From Modicisalibacter sp033446685 (GTDB lineage Bacteria; Pseudomonadota; Gammaproteobacteria; Pseudomonadales; Halomonadaceae), in the NCBI RefSeq assembly GCF_033446685.1, contig NZ_JAWQLY010000007.1:124001-188000 (forward strand): a stretch of DNA of 64,000 bases, written 5' to 3'. This document shows, one piece after another, positions 40,462 through 48,673 of the stretch. Numbering within the stretch: position 1 is the first letter of the stretch; every line of letters begins with the position of its first letter. The position numbers and the translations under genes are program-made. The notes beneath the pieces were generated by a model. The model did no database searches. It was not told the origin of the DNA and worked only from the letters and a program-made list of their open reading frames with translations.

Positions 40462-42106
40462 CATCGTTCAGGAAAGGCTTCGCCAGTTGCGCGAAGAGTA
40501 CAGTCAGTGGTTGGTCGATGAGCTGGCCGCGCTGGCTACCGACGCTGAGGAGCTTGCCGGCGGTGGCGACCGGGATGCCGTCTGGCTGACGATCAGGGAC
40601 CGCCTGCACAAGCTCGCCGGTGGCGCGGGGACCTTCGGTTTCGTTGACCTCGGCGAGGCCTGTCGTGCGCTCGAAATACAGCTCGACGAGGCCCTGGCGA
40701 CGTCGTCCCCGTCATCGCTGGCCGAGGTCAGATGCGGGGTAATGGCGCTGCCGGGGTTCCTCGAGCCGGCGCGGGCTTCGATCGAGCCGGCAAAGCCGGT
40801 CTCAGCGCTGACCGTACAGACCGCCTTGACGGCGCCGGACGCCACGTCCGCGGTATACCCGCGCGTCTATATCCTCGAGGACGACGAGGCGCTGGGCCGT
40901 CAGCTCTGCCAGATCCTGGCGAGCTTTCACTATGCGGCCACCCTGTTCGTCGATGGCTTGGCGCTGCAGCGGGCCTGTCGCGAACGGTGCCCCGATGCGC
41001 TGATTCTCGACCTGCATTTTGCCGACGATGGCGGGGCCGAGGGGCTGGCCATCGGCGAAGCGATCCAGCACGAAACGACGGTCCAACTGCCGATATTCGC
41101 CACCGAGGAGTCGCAGCGATTCGACGTGCAGCTACGCGCCGTGCGTGCCGGCGTCGTGGGCTTTTTGGCACGGCCGCTGGACCCGATCCGGCTGGCCGAG
41201 ATGCTCGAGGTTCACCTGCGCGGACACCGGGCGGCGCCGATGCGCGTGCTGATGGTCGACGACGACGCCTCGACGCTGGATTACCACCGTCTGGTGCTCG
41301 AAACCGCCGGTTTTGCGGTGACCATCCTCGACCGGCCCGAGCTGACCCTCGAGGTCATGGAAAGCTTCGCGCCCGACGTGCTGGTGCTCGACGTACGCAT
41401 GCCTCAATGCAGCGGCCCCGAACTGGCGCAGATCGTGCGTTACCATTCGCGCTGGCTGCAGGTGCCGATCGTCTATCTGTCGGCATCGGGGGATGCCCGC
41501 GCGCAGCTCACGGCGATGACCAAGGCCGGCGACGATTTCATGGTCAAGCCGATCGCACCCGAGGCGCTGGTCGCGGCGGTCACCGCCAGGGCACGGCGCG
41601 CGCGGACGCTGGCCATGGCGCTTTCCTGCGATGGCCTGACCGGGCTGCTCAAGCATGCCGACATCAAGGAGCAGTTGAGCGCGGCGCTGGCCCAGGCGCG
41701 CCGCCGCCAGCAGCCGCTGTGCGTGGTGATGCTCGACATCGATCACTTCAAGCGCGTCAACGATACTTATGGCCACTTGGTCGGCGACGAGGTGATCCGC
41801 GCGCTGGCCAGTCTGCTTGATCGGCGGCTGCGCGAGTCGGACCTGATCGGGCGCTACGGCGGCGAGGAGTTCCTGCTGGTGCTGAACGACTGCGAGGAGC
41901 CCCAGGCCGTGCGCGTCGTCGACGAGTTGCGCGAAGCCTTCGCCCGGTTTTCCTTTCTCGCCGAGCAGCAGAGCTTCGCCTGCACCTACAGCGCCGGCGT
42001 GCTGCAGGCGAACGCCGAGCATGACGTCGAGGCGTTGATCGGCAAGGCCGACCAGCGCCTCTATCTCGCCAAGAGCGAGGGCCGCAACCGGGTAGTGGCC
42101 GGTTGA
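40442..42106 (+). CDS. Hpt-REC-REC-GGDEF diguanylate cyclase
   Basis: 554 residues. An Hpt domain (~1-110) has phospho-accepting His56 in RLHKLAGGAGTFGF. Receiver 1 (~142-262) has Asp in ALILDLHF. Receiver 2 (~266-385) has the acidic pocket MVDDDA and Asp in VLVLDVRMPQCSG. A GGDEF domain (~395-554) has an intact RYGGEEFLLVLND and DHFKRVNDTYGH, so it should synthesise cyclic di-GMP. Phosphate can pass from kinase to receiver to Hpt to the receivers here, switching the cyclase. Cytoplasmic. Confidence 0.93.
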   Translation: MEHNPVDIVQERLRQLREEYSQWLVDELAALATDAEELAGGGDRDAVWLTIRDRLHKLAGGAGTFGFVDLGEACRALEIQLDEALATSSPSSLAEVRCGVMALPGFLEPARASIEPAKPVSALTVQTALTAPDATSAVYPRVYILEDDEALGRQLCQILASFHYAATLFVDGLALQRACRERCPDALILDLHFADDGGAEGLAIGEAIQHETTVQLPIFATEESQRFDVQLRAVRAGVVGFLARPLDPIRLAEMLEVHLRGHRAAPMRVLMVDDDASTLDYHRLVLETAGFAVTILDRPELTLEVMESFAPDVLVLDVRMPQCSGPELAQIVRYHSRWLQVPIVYLSASGDARAQLTAMTKAGDDFMVKPIAPEALVAAVTARARRARTLAMALSCDGLTGLLKHADIKEQLSAALAQARRRQQPLCVVMLDIDHFKRVNDTYGHLVGDEVIRALASLLDRRLRESDLIGRYGGEEFLLVLNDCEEPQAVRVVDELREAFARFSFLAEQQSFACTYSAGVLQANAEHDVEALIGKADQRLYLAKSEGRNRVVAG

Positions 42107-42133
42107 GGCTCCCCAAGGGCGGCTAGTCGTTGC

Positions 42134-44242
42134 TCAGAAACGGTAGCTCAGCGTGGCGCGGACGTTGCGCTCGGCGCCGAAGTAGCAGTAGGCGAGCGAA
42201 TTGCAGGAAGCGACGTACTCCTTGTCGAGCAGATTGCCGACATTGAGGCGGGCATCCACCCCCTGAAGGCCGACCCTGCTCAGATCGTAACCGACGGTGG
42301 CGTCGACCAGCGTGTATGCCGGGACCGTTTCGGTATTGGCACGATCGGCCTGGATGTCGGCGTAGTAGCGTACCCCGAGGCCGGCGTCCAGGCCGTCGAG
42401 CGTGCCGCGATCGACGCTGTAATGGCCCCATACGCTGGCCTGATGGCGCGGTGCGTAGATGGCGTAATTGCCCTCTTCGCCGGGCACGTCGCTCTTGGCA
42501 TAAGTGATGTCGGTGTAGGCGTAGCCCGCCTGGAGGCGGAAGTTGTCGGTCAGGTAGGTCCGCGCCTGAAGCTCGACGCCCTGGGACTGGATCTCGCCCA
42601 CCGAGCGGTAGGGATCGGTCGGTTGCTCCTTGGTGGCGACGTTCTCCTGATTGATGCGAAACAGCGAGAGGCTATAGCGATCCCGGGTCCCGTGCGGTTG
42701 ATACTTGAGCCCCGTCTCCCACTGCTCGCCCTTCATCGGTTCCAGCAGATCGCCGTCGGCGTCGACGAAACTGGTCGGCGTGAAGGCCGTGTTGTAGCTC
42801 AGATAGGGCGCCACCCCATTGTCGAACAGGTAGAGCACCCCCGCCCGACCGCTGAACTGGGTGTCGTCCAGCCTGCTGTCGTCGCCGGTGAGATGGCTGG
42901 TGTTCTCGATGTCGACCCAGTCGTAACGTCCGCCAAGCGTCACACGCCAGCGGTCGATCGCCATCTGATCCTGGAGGTAGACCCCGGTCTGGGCCAGCTC
43001 GTGGCGTTCATCGGCATAAACGGCGACGTCGCTGGCGAGGCCGCCGCCGTAATGCGGATCGAACGCATCGATGGCGCTAACCCCGGCGGTGGAGTAGACC
43101 ACGTCGTTCTCGCGGGTCTGATAGTCCACCCCGGCCAGCAGGGTATGATCGATGAAGCCGCTTGCGAGCCTGGCCTCTATCTGGTTGTCCAGCGTCCACG
43201 CCTGCAGCGATTCCTCGGCGCCATAGTAGGCGCGGGAAAGCTGATTGGTATCGCCGATCCAACCCACCTGGGCCACCTGATCCATGTTCACGTCGGCGTT
43301 CAGGTACCGCACTTTCTGGCGTGCGACGAGGTCGTCGTCGAAGCGATGTTCGAGGCTATAGCCGAACATCCGCTGGGTGCGCTCGAACTTGTCGTAGTCG
43401 TCCTCGCCATCGAAGAAGCCGTTGTCGATCGTTTGGCCGTTGTGGCTATCGACGGCGCCTTCGTAGGGCATGCCGGAGTGATAGCCGCCTTCGGGGTCCT
43501 TCTGCAGATAGGCCATGAAGGTGACGCTGGTCTTGTCGGTCGCGTCCCAGGTGATCGACGGCGCGATGGCGTAGCGCTCCTCCTCGACCGGGCCGAACTG
43601 GGTGTCGCGCTTGCTGCCGATGCCGGTCAGGCGATAGGCGACGCGGCGCTCAGCGTCCAGTGGCCCGGAAAAATCGAAAGCCGCGCTACGCTGATCGTGG
43701 TCGCCGACCGAGAACCGCAATTCATGATAGTCCTCGAACAGCGGCTGCTTGCTGGTCAGCGCCACCAGGCCGCCCGGCGAGGAGCGGCCATAGAGTACCG
43801 CTGCCGGCCCCTTGACGATCTCCATGCTGTCCAGGAAATAGGGATCGATGACCATCGAGCTGTAGCCATTGGTATCGCCCATGACCTTGAGGCCATCGAG
43901 GTAGACGTTGCTGAGGCTGCCGTCGGAGAAGCCGCGCATTACCAGGTAGTCGTAGCGATTGGAGGCGCCGACCTGGTTGGTGTAGACCCCTGGGGTATAT
44001 TGCGCGGCCTCGCGCAGGTTGCTCACGCCGCGCTGGTCCATCTCCTGACGATCGATGCGGGAGACGGTCTGCGGCGTCTCGATGAACGGCGTCTCGGTCT
44101 TGGTTGCCGCCGTGCCGGTGACCGTGAGCGTGCCGAGCGACTCGGCATCGTCGTTCGTCGATTGAGCTGCCGCGGTGAGCGGCAGCAGGCTGAGGCCGAG
44201 CAGCCAGCTCGTTGCGGGTCGTCCGGTGCGAATGCCCTGCAT
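42134..44242 (-). CDS. TonB-dependent siderophore receptor
   Basis: 702 residues. Signal peptide at ~1-26 (SWLLGLSLLPLTAAAQS), plug domain with a TonB-box-like LGTLTVTGT, then LREAAQYTPGVYTNQVGASNRYDYLVMRGF and IEIVKGPAAVLYGRSSPGGLV-type motifs, and a beta-barrel ending in the C-terminal Phe (ATLSYRF). The architecture is that of ferrichrome/ferrioxamine-type receptors. Outer-membrane import of an iron-siderophore, driven by TonB. The ATG has a good AGGAAGG site. A Fur-box-like element is 31 bases upstream, and an AraC-type activator gene lies upstream on the same strand. Confidence 0.93.
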   Translation of the reverse strand: MQGIRTGRPATSWLLGLSLLPLTAAAQSTNDDAESLGTLTVTGTAATKTETPFIETPQTVSRIDRQEMDQRGVSNLREAAQYTPGVYTNQVGASNRYDYLVMRGFSDGSLSNVYLDGLKVMGDTNGYSSMVIDPYFLDSMEIVKGPAAVLYGRSSPGGLVALTSKQPLFEDYHELRFSVGDHDQRSAAFDFSGPLDAERRVAYRLTGIGSKRDTQFGPVEEERYAIAPSITWDATDKTSVTFMAYLQKDPEGGYHSGMPYEGAVDSHNGQTIDNGFFDGEDDYDKFERTQRMFGYSLEHRFDDDLVARQKVRYLNADVNMDQVAQVGWIGDTNQLSRAYYGAEESLQAWTLDNQIEARLASGFIDHTLLAGVDYQTRENDVVYSTAGVSAIDAFDPHYGGGLASDVAVYADERHELAQTGVYLQDQMAIDRWRVTLGGRYDWVDIENTSHLTGDDSRLDDTQFSGRAGVLYLFDNGVAPYLSYNTAFTPTSFVDADGDLLEPMKGEQWETGLKYQPHGTRDRYSLSLFRINQENVATKEQPTDPYRSVGEIQSQGVELQARTYLTDNFRLQAGYAYTDITYAKSDVPGEEGNYAIYAPRHQASVWGHYSVDRGTLDGLDAGLGVRYYADIQADRANTETVPAYTLVDATVGYDLSRVGLQGVDARLNVGNLLDKEYVASCNSLAYCYFGAERNVRATLSYRF

Positions 44243-44273
44243 GATGTTCCTTCCTGCGGTTGTGAGTTCTCAT

Positions 44274-44292
44274 GATAGTGAGAATTATTCAC
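44274..44292. promoter_or_regulatory. Fur-box-like element upstream of the TonB receptor
   Basis: GATAGTGAGAATTATTCAC matches the 19-base Fur consensus (three GATAAT-type hexamers) at about 14 positions. Suggests iron repression of the receptor. Confidence 0.6.
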
Positions 44293-44368
44293 GTTTATCC
44301 GTAGGCGCGCCTATGCAGGGCGCCGGGAAGGCTATGCGCGATGCCGGCCTTGTCAGCCATTGGGGGAA

Positions 44369-45388
44369 TCACTCGGTCGGCGGGTTGTCTGGCCATTGGC
44401 GAGCCTCGCTGGGCGCGATGCCGTAGCGCTGGCGAAAGGCCGTGGTGAAATTGGTGGCATGGCGGTAGCCGGCCTGGGCGGCCGCCTGCTGCACACTGTG
44501 ACCATCGCGAAGCTGGCGCAGCGCCAGTTTCAGGCGATATTCGCGCAGGTCCGCAAAGATCGACCGGCCGTAGGCGCGGCGGTACTTGTCGCGCAGGCTG
44601 CTGGGGCTCATGCAGGCCAGCCTGGCCAGCGCTTTCAGGGAGTGCGGCTCGCCGGGGCGGGCTGCAAGGTGCGCGCGGACCCGGGCGAGCAACTGCCGAT
44701 CGCGGGGCGATGCCAGGGGCGGCCGCGCGGTCGGGGCGTCGGCGCCGGGCCAGCGGGCGACTCCCAGTGCCAGCAACTGCAAGGCGAGGCCTTCCGCCAG
44801 CAGGGCGCTCGTTGCGGCGGCGGGAGGCTCGGTGAGCCAATCGAACAATGATTGGCGCAGCCCTGTCGGCACCTCGAGCGACCATAGCCCGCTCGGCCCG
44901 TCTGCGGGGCAGGGCAGCGCCAGGGCCGCCAGACGCGGGTCGTTGGCCAGCGATTGCCCGGTGACCGTCAGGTTGACGGCGCGCACGCGGCGCTGGGCGA
45001 CATGGCGGGCGCTGAGCGCCAGGCCGCGGTTGAAGGCCAGCAGTACGCCTTCGCCGGCGCTCAGCGAATGGCAATGGGCGCCGAGGGTCAGTTCCGCACA
45101 GCCTTCCAGCATCACGATGATCGATATGTGCGCCGGGGCATCGCCACCGGCATGGGTCTCGTAGGTCTGGTGCACCGTCAGGTCCGAGCCGACCAGTTGG
45201 AAACCCTGCCAGGGTTGGTATTCATCGATGCGCCCCTCGGCGACCATGTGCTCGCCAAATTGATCCCCGCCGGCCAGGGCCGGGAAGCGATGCGACAAGT
45301 GATAGCGGCGTTCGTAGGCCGCGAAATCGGCGATGGTCAGGCGCTGCGACGCTGGCGCCGCCTGCGTCGAGGGGAGGGTGGCAGTCAT
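44369..45388 (-). CDS. AraC-family regulator of PchR type
   Basis: 339 residues. The N-terminal half is a cupin-like sensing domain (~20-215). The C-terminal ~100 residues are an AraC DNA-binding domain with two helix-turn-helix units (LKALARLACMSPSSLRDKYR and QQAAAQAGYRHATNFTTAF). Regulators of this layout next to a TonB receptor normally activate it when the siderophore is present. A Fur-box-like element is about 110 bases upstream. The gap to the receptor gene is 126 bases. Confidence 0.88.
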   Translation of the reverse strand: MTATLPSTQAAPASQRLTIADFAAYERRYHLSHRFPALAGGDQFGEHMVAEGRIDEYQPWQGFQLVGSDLTVHQTYETHAGGDAPAHISIIVMLEGCAELTLGAHCHSLSAGEGVLLAFNRGLALSARHVAQRRVRAVNLTVTGQSLANDPRLAALALPCPADGPSGLWSLEVPTGLRQSLFDWLTEPPAAATSALLAEGLALQLLALGVARWPGADAPTARPPLASPRDRQLLARVRAHLAARPGEPHSLKALARLACMSPSSLRDKYRRAYGRSIFADLREYRLKLALRQLRDGHSVQQAAAQAGYRHATNFTTAFRQRYGIAPSEARQWPDNPPTE

Positions 45389-45496
45389 GGGTATCAGCCT
45401 TTTCCGCGCTGGCGGTTCGCGCCGTTGGGTCGGGCTCGATGGAGTTCTTCATGGCCACCGAGCGAGGGTCCGCGAAAGCGCTTCGGATTGGCTGGG

Positions 45497-45515
45497 AATG
45501 ATAATGCGTTTCATT
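45497..45515. promoter_or_regulatory. Fur-box-like element upstream of the AraC-type gene
   Basis: AATGATAATGCGTTTCATT matches AATGATAATGATTATCATT at 16 of 19 positions. Suggests iron-repressed expression of the AraC regulator. Confidence 0.7.
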
Positions 45516-45550
45516 GGTCGTTTACCAATCCCATCGCCTCGAGCGACGAA

Positions 45551-45660
45551 TCAGGTATCGGCGGGATTGTTCTGCACCACGACGATGTCGCCGGTAGGAC
45601 TCTTGTCGATCAGCGGCAACAGTGCCGCCAGACGCCGGCAATAGCATATGTCAGCCGAGA
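45551..45660 (-). other. Stop-bounded frame, possible C-terminal gene remnant
   Basis: Between nirD and the AraC gene the minus strand has a short frame ending at 45551 whose translation (RRLAALLPLIDKSPTGDI and on) looks protein-like, but it has no start codon or ribosome site and opens right at a stop codon overlapping the end of nirD. It could be the eroded 3' end of a lost gene. Not recognised. Confidence 0.3.
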
Positions 45661-46022
45661 CCGATCATTACCCTATCGCCGTCGAAGCGCACCGGCCAGT
45701 GGCGCAGGCGGACGTCGGGTCGCTCCAGGCAGGTTCCGTCGCCGAGCCGGAAATGCTGCTTGTAGAGCGGCGAGGCGACCACCGGCTCGCCCTTGATGTC
45801 GCCGACGATGCCGCGGGCGATGATATTGACCCCCGAGAAGGGGTCGCGGTTGTCCACGGCGAACAGCTCGGTCTCGTGGCCCGGTACGTGGAAAAGGGCG
45901 ACTTGGGCCGGGCCCTCGACGGTTTCCAGCCACGCCGCCACTCCGGAAAACTCGACCAGGTCCGCCTTGCGGCACAACGATTGCCAGGTCACGTCGTTCT
46001 TGATTGCCGTTGCAGTACCCAT
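45651..46022 (-). CDS. nirD: Nitrite reductase (NADH) small subunit
   Basis: 123 residues from the ATG at 46022 behind GAGGT; an in-frame extension to 46133 lies on a repeat element and was rejected. NirD-type Rieske-like fold: DVTWQSLCRKADL at the start and NRDPFSGVNIIARGIVGD and VVASPLYKQHFRL in the core. NirD proteins lack the Cys/His cluster ligands of true Rieske proteins, and these are also missing here. Forms the assimilatory NADH-nitrite reductase with NirB. A 147-base gap with an inverted-repeat element separates it from nirB. Confidence 0.92.
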   Translation of the reverse strand: MGTATAIKNDVTWQSLCRKADLVEFSGVAAWLETVEGPAQVALFHVPGHETELFAVDNRDPFSGVNIIARGIVGDIKGEPVVASPLYKQHFRLGDGTCLERPDVRLRHWPVRFDGDRVMIGLG

Positions 46023-46079
46023 AGTCTCTACCTCTTGTAGAAATTCAGAGAAATCGGCGAGCAAGATGAAGCGCAAGGC

Positions 46080-46138
46080 GCGCGGTGCACAGAAAACGAG
46101 ACATAACGGGTTGTTAGGCGAGTTCTCGAGCACCGCGC
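46080..46138. repeat. Nested inverted-repeat element between nirB and nirD
   Basis: GCGCGGTGC (46080-46088) and GCACCGCGC (46130-46138) are perfect inverted repeats 41 bases apart. An outer pair, GCGCAAG (46071-46077) with CTTGCGC (46153-46159), extends the structure over almost the whole nirB-nirD gap. It may be an RNA hairpin or a member of an intergenic repeat family. Confidence 0.5.
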
Positions 46139-46169
46139 AACACAGCGATTCGCTTGCGCAGCCATTTCG

Positions 46170-48671
46170 CTAAGCCGGACGCAGCTGGCCGCGTTCACTG
46201 ATCATGATGATGTCCGGATCCGGACGACGGTCGTTGACGAAGCTGCGAAAGCGCTTGAGCTTGTCCGGATCATCGATCGCATTGGCCCATTCGCACTCGT
46301 AGTTGTCGATCACGGTCTGCATCTGGCTTTCGAGCTCGTCGGCCAGGCCCAGGCTGTCGTCGACCACCACCGCCTTGAGGTAATCGAGGCCGCCCTCGAG
46401 GCTCTCGCGCCACACCGAGGTGCGCTGCAGACGATCGGCGGTACGCACGTAGAACATCAGGAAGCGGTCGATATAGCGAATCAGCGTCTCGTCGTCGAGG
46501 TCGGTGGCGAACAGCTCGGCATGGCGCGGGCGCATGCCGCCGTTACCGCAGACATACAGGTTCCAGCCATTCTCGGTGGCGATCACCCCGACGTCCTTGC
46601 TCTGCGCCTCGGCGCACTCGCGGGTACAGCCGGAGACGGCAAACTTGAGCTTGTGCGGCGAGCGCAGGCCCTTGTAGCGATTCTCCAGTTGGATCGCCAT
46701 GCCCACGCTGTCGGCCACGCCGTAGCGGCACCAGGTGCTGCCGACGCAGGACTTCACCGTACGCAGCGACTTGGCGTAGGCGTGGCCGGTCTCGAAGCCG
46801 GCCTCGAGCAGTTCGCCCCAGATAGTGGGCAAGTCCTCGAGACATGCGCCGAACAGGTCGATGCGCTGGCCGCCGGTGACCTTGGTGTAGAGGTTGTACT
46901 TCTTGCCCACCTGACCGAGCACGATCAGCTTGTCAGGCGTAATCTCGCCACCGGGTACCCGCGGCACCACCGAGTAGGTGCCGTTTTTCTGCATGTTGGC
47001 CATGAAGGTGTCGTTGGTGTCCTGCAGCGGCACATGGGCGGCGTCGGTGATCGGCTCGTTGAAGCACGAGGCGAGGATCGACGCCACCGCCGGCTTGCAG
47101 ATATCGCAACCCAGGCCTTGGGGGTGGGAAGCGCCATGCTTCGCGATCAGCTCGCTGAAGGTCCTGATCCCCTCGACACGCACGATCGAGTAGAGCGCCT
47201 GGCGGGTATGGGCGAAGTGCTCGCAGAGCGACGGGTCGACCTCCACGCCGCGGGCCTCGAGCTCGCTGTCGACCACGCTCTTGAGCAGCGCCGCGCAGCC
47301 GCCACAGCCGGTACTGGCCTTGGTGGCGCCCTTGATCGCGGCGAGGTCGCCGGCGCCGGCATCGATGGCCGCGCAGATCGCCCCCTTGGTAACGTTGTGA
47401 CACGAGCAGATCGAGGCGGTGTCGGGCAGGGCGTCGGGGCCCAGGGTGGGCGCGCCTTCGCTGCTGGGCAGGATCAGCGACGCCGGCTCGGCGGGAAGCT
47501 CCAGGCCGTTGCTGTAGTACTGCATCAGCGTGTCGTAGTAGCTGTTGTCGCCGACCAGCATGGCGCCGAGCAGCTTCTTGCCGTCGCCGGAGACGACCAG
47601 CTTGCGGTATTGCTGCTTGATCTCGTCGAGGTAGCGGAACATGCGCGCGCTGGGCGAGCGATCGCCGTGGGCATCGCCGATGGCGCCGACGTCGACGCCC
47701 ATCAGCTTGAGCTTGGTGCTCATGTCGGCGCCGCGAAACGTCTCTCCGTCGTCGGTCAGCGTAGCGACCGCCACCTTGGCCATCTGGTAGCCGGGGGCGA
47801 CCAGACCGAAGATGCTGTTGTTCCACAGCGCCACTTCGCCGATGGCCAGGATCGCCGGGTCGCTGGTCAGGCACTTATCGTCGATCACCACGCCGCCGCG
47901 CTCGCCGATTTCCAGTTTGCAGTCGCGAGCCAGTTCGTCGCGCGGGCGTATCCCCGCCGAGAACACGATCAGGTCGGTTTCCAGCACCTTGCCGTCCTTG
48001 AACACCATGCGATGGAAGCTGGCTTCGCCATCGACGATCTCCTGGGTGGCGCGTCCGGTGAGCACCTGCACGCCCAGGTCCTCGATCTTCTCGCGCAGCA
48101 GCTCGCCGCCTTCGGTGTCGACCTGCATGGGCATCAGGCGCGGAGCGAACTCCACCACCGCCGTGTCCAGGTTGAGGCCGCGCAAGGCATTGGCGGCTTC
48201 CAGGCCCAGCAGGCCACCGCCGACCACCACGCCGGTATTGGCGCTCTCGGCGGCGGCACGGATCGCGTCCAGATCATCCAGGGTGCGGTAGACCAGGCAG
48301 TTGGGACGGTCGTTGCCGGGGATCGGCGGCACGAAGGGGTAGGAACCGGTCGCCAGCACCAGACGATCATAGGCGTAGGTGCCTTGCTCGCTGATGACCT
48401 GGCTGGCATCGCGGTCGATCGCTGTAATGGCCTCGTGAAGGCGCAGCTCGATGCCGCTGTCGGCGTAGAAGTCGGCATCGCACATGGCCAGCGACCGGGC
48501 ATCGCGACCGGCGAAGTACTCGGAGAGGTGAACGCGGTCGTAGGCACGGTGGCGTTCCTCGCCGAACACCACGATCTCATAGTGCTCGGTGGCGTTGCGC
48601 TCGATCAGTTGCTCGACCAGGTGGTGGCCGACCATGCCGTTGCCGATGACGATCAGACGTTGCTTGCCCAT
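46170..48671 (-). CDS. nirB: Nitrite reductase (NADH) large subunit
   Basis: 833 residues from the ATG at 48671. Order: FAD/NAD-binding module (~1-310; IVIGNGMVGHHL, VVVGGGLLGLEAANAL), a BFD-like [2Fe-2S] domain (~415-475; ICSCHNVTKG, STGCGGC), then ferredoxin-like and siroheme/[4Fe-4S] domains with cluster ligands CVGSTWC and FAVSGCTRECAEA. Reduces nitrite to ammonium with NADH in the cytoplasm; it needs siroheme, for which cobA is encoded in the divergent operon. It begins two bases after the stop of the FAD protein gene. Confidence 0.95.
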   Translation of the reverse strand: MGKQRLIVIGNGMVGHHLVEQLIERNATEHYEIVVFGEERHRAYDRVHLSEYFAGRDARSLAMCDADFYADSGIELRLHEAITAIDRDASQVISEQGTYAYDRLVLATGSYPFVPPIPGNDRPNCLVYRTLDDLDAIRAAAESANTGVVVGGGLLGLEAANALRGLNLDTAVVEFAPRLMPMQVDTEGGELLREKIEDLGVQVLTGRATQEIVDGEASFHRMVFKDGKVLETDLIVFSAGIRPRDELARDCKLEIGERGGVVIDDKCLTSDPAILAIGEVALWNNSIFGLVAPGYQMAKVAVATLTDDGETFRGADMSTKLKLMGVDVGAIGDAHGDRSPSARMFRYLDEIKQQYRKLVVSGDGKKLLGAMLVGDNSYYDTLMQYYSNGLELPAEPASLILPSSEGAPTLGPDALPDTASICSCHNVTKGAICAAIDAGAGDLAAIKGATKASTGCGGCAALLKSVVDSELEARGVEVDPSLCEHFAHTRQALYSIVRVEGIRTFSELIAKHGASHPQGLGCDICKPAVASILASCFNEPITDAAHVPLQDTNDTFMANMQKNGTYSVVPRVPGGEITPDKLIVLGQVGKKYNLYTKVTGGQRIDLFGACLEDLPTIWGELLEAGFETGHAYAKSLRTVKSCVGSTWCRYGVADSVGMAIQLENRYKGLRSPHKLKFAVSGCTRECAEAQSKDVGVIATENGWNLYVCGNGGMRPRHAELFATDLDDETLIRYIDRFLMFYVRTADRLQRTSVWRESLEGGLDYLKAVVVDDSLGLADELESQMQTVIDNYECEWANAIDDPDKLKRFRSFVNDRRPDPDIIMISERGQLRPA

Positions 48672-48673
48672 GG

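Noticed and set aside
42422..44275. 617-codon plus-strand frame
   Set aside because: Exact shadow of the TonB receptor on the other strand; the receptor has a signal peptide, plug motifs and a C-terminal Phe.
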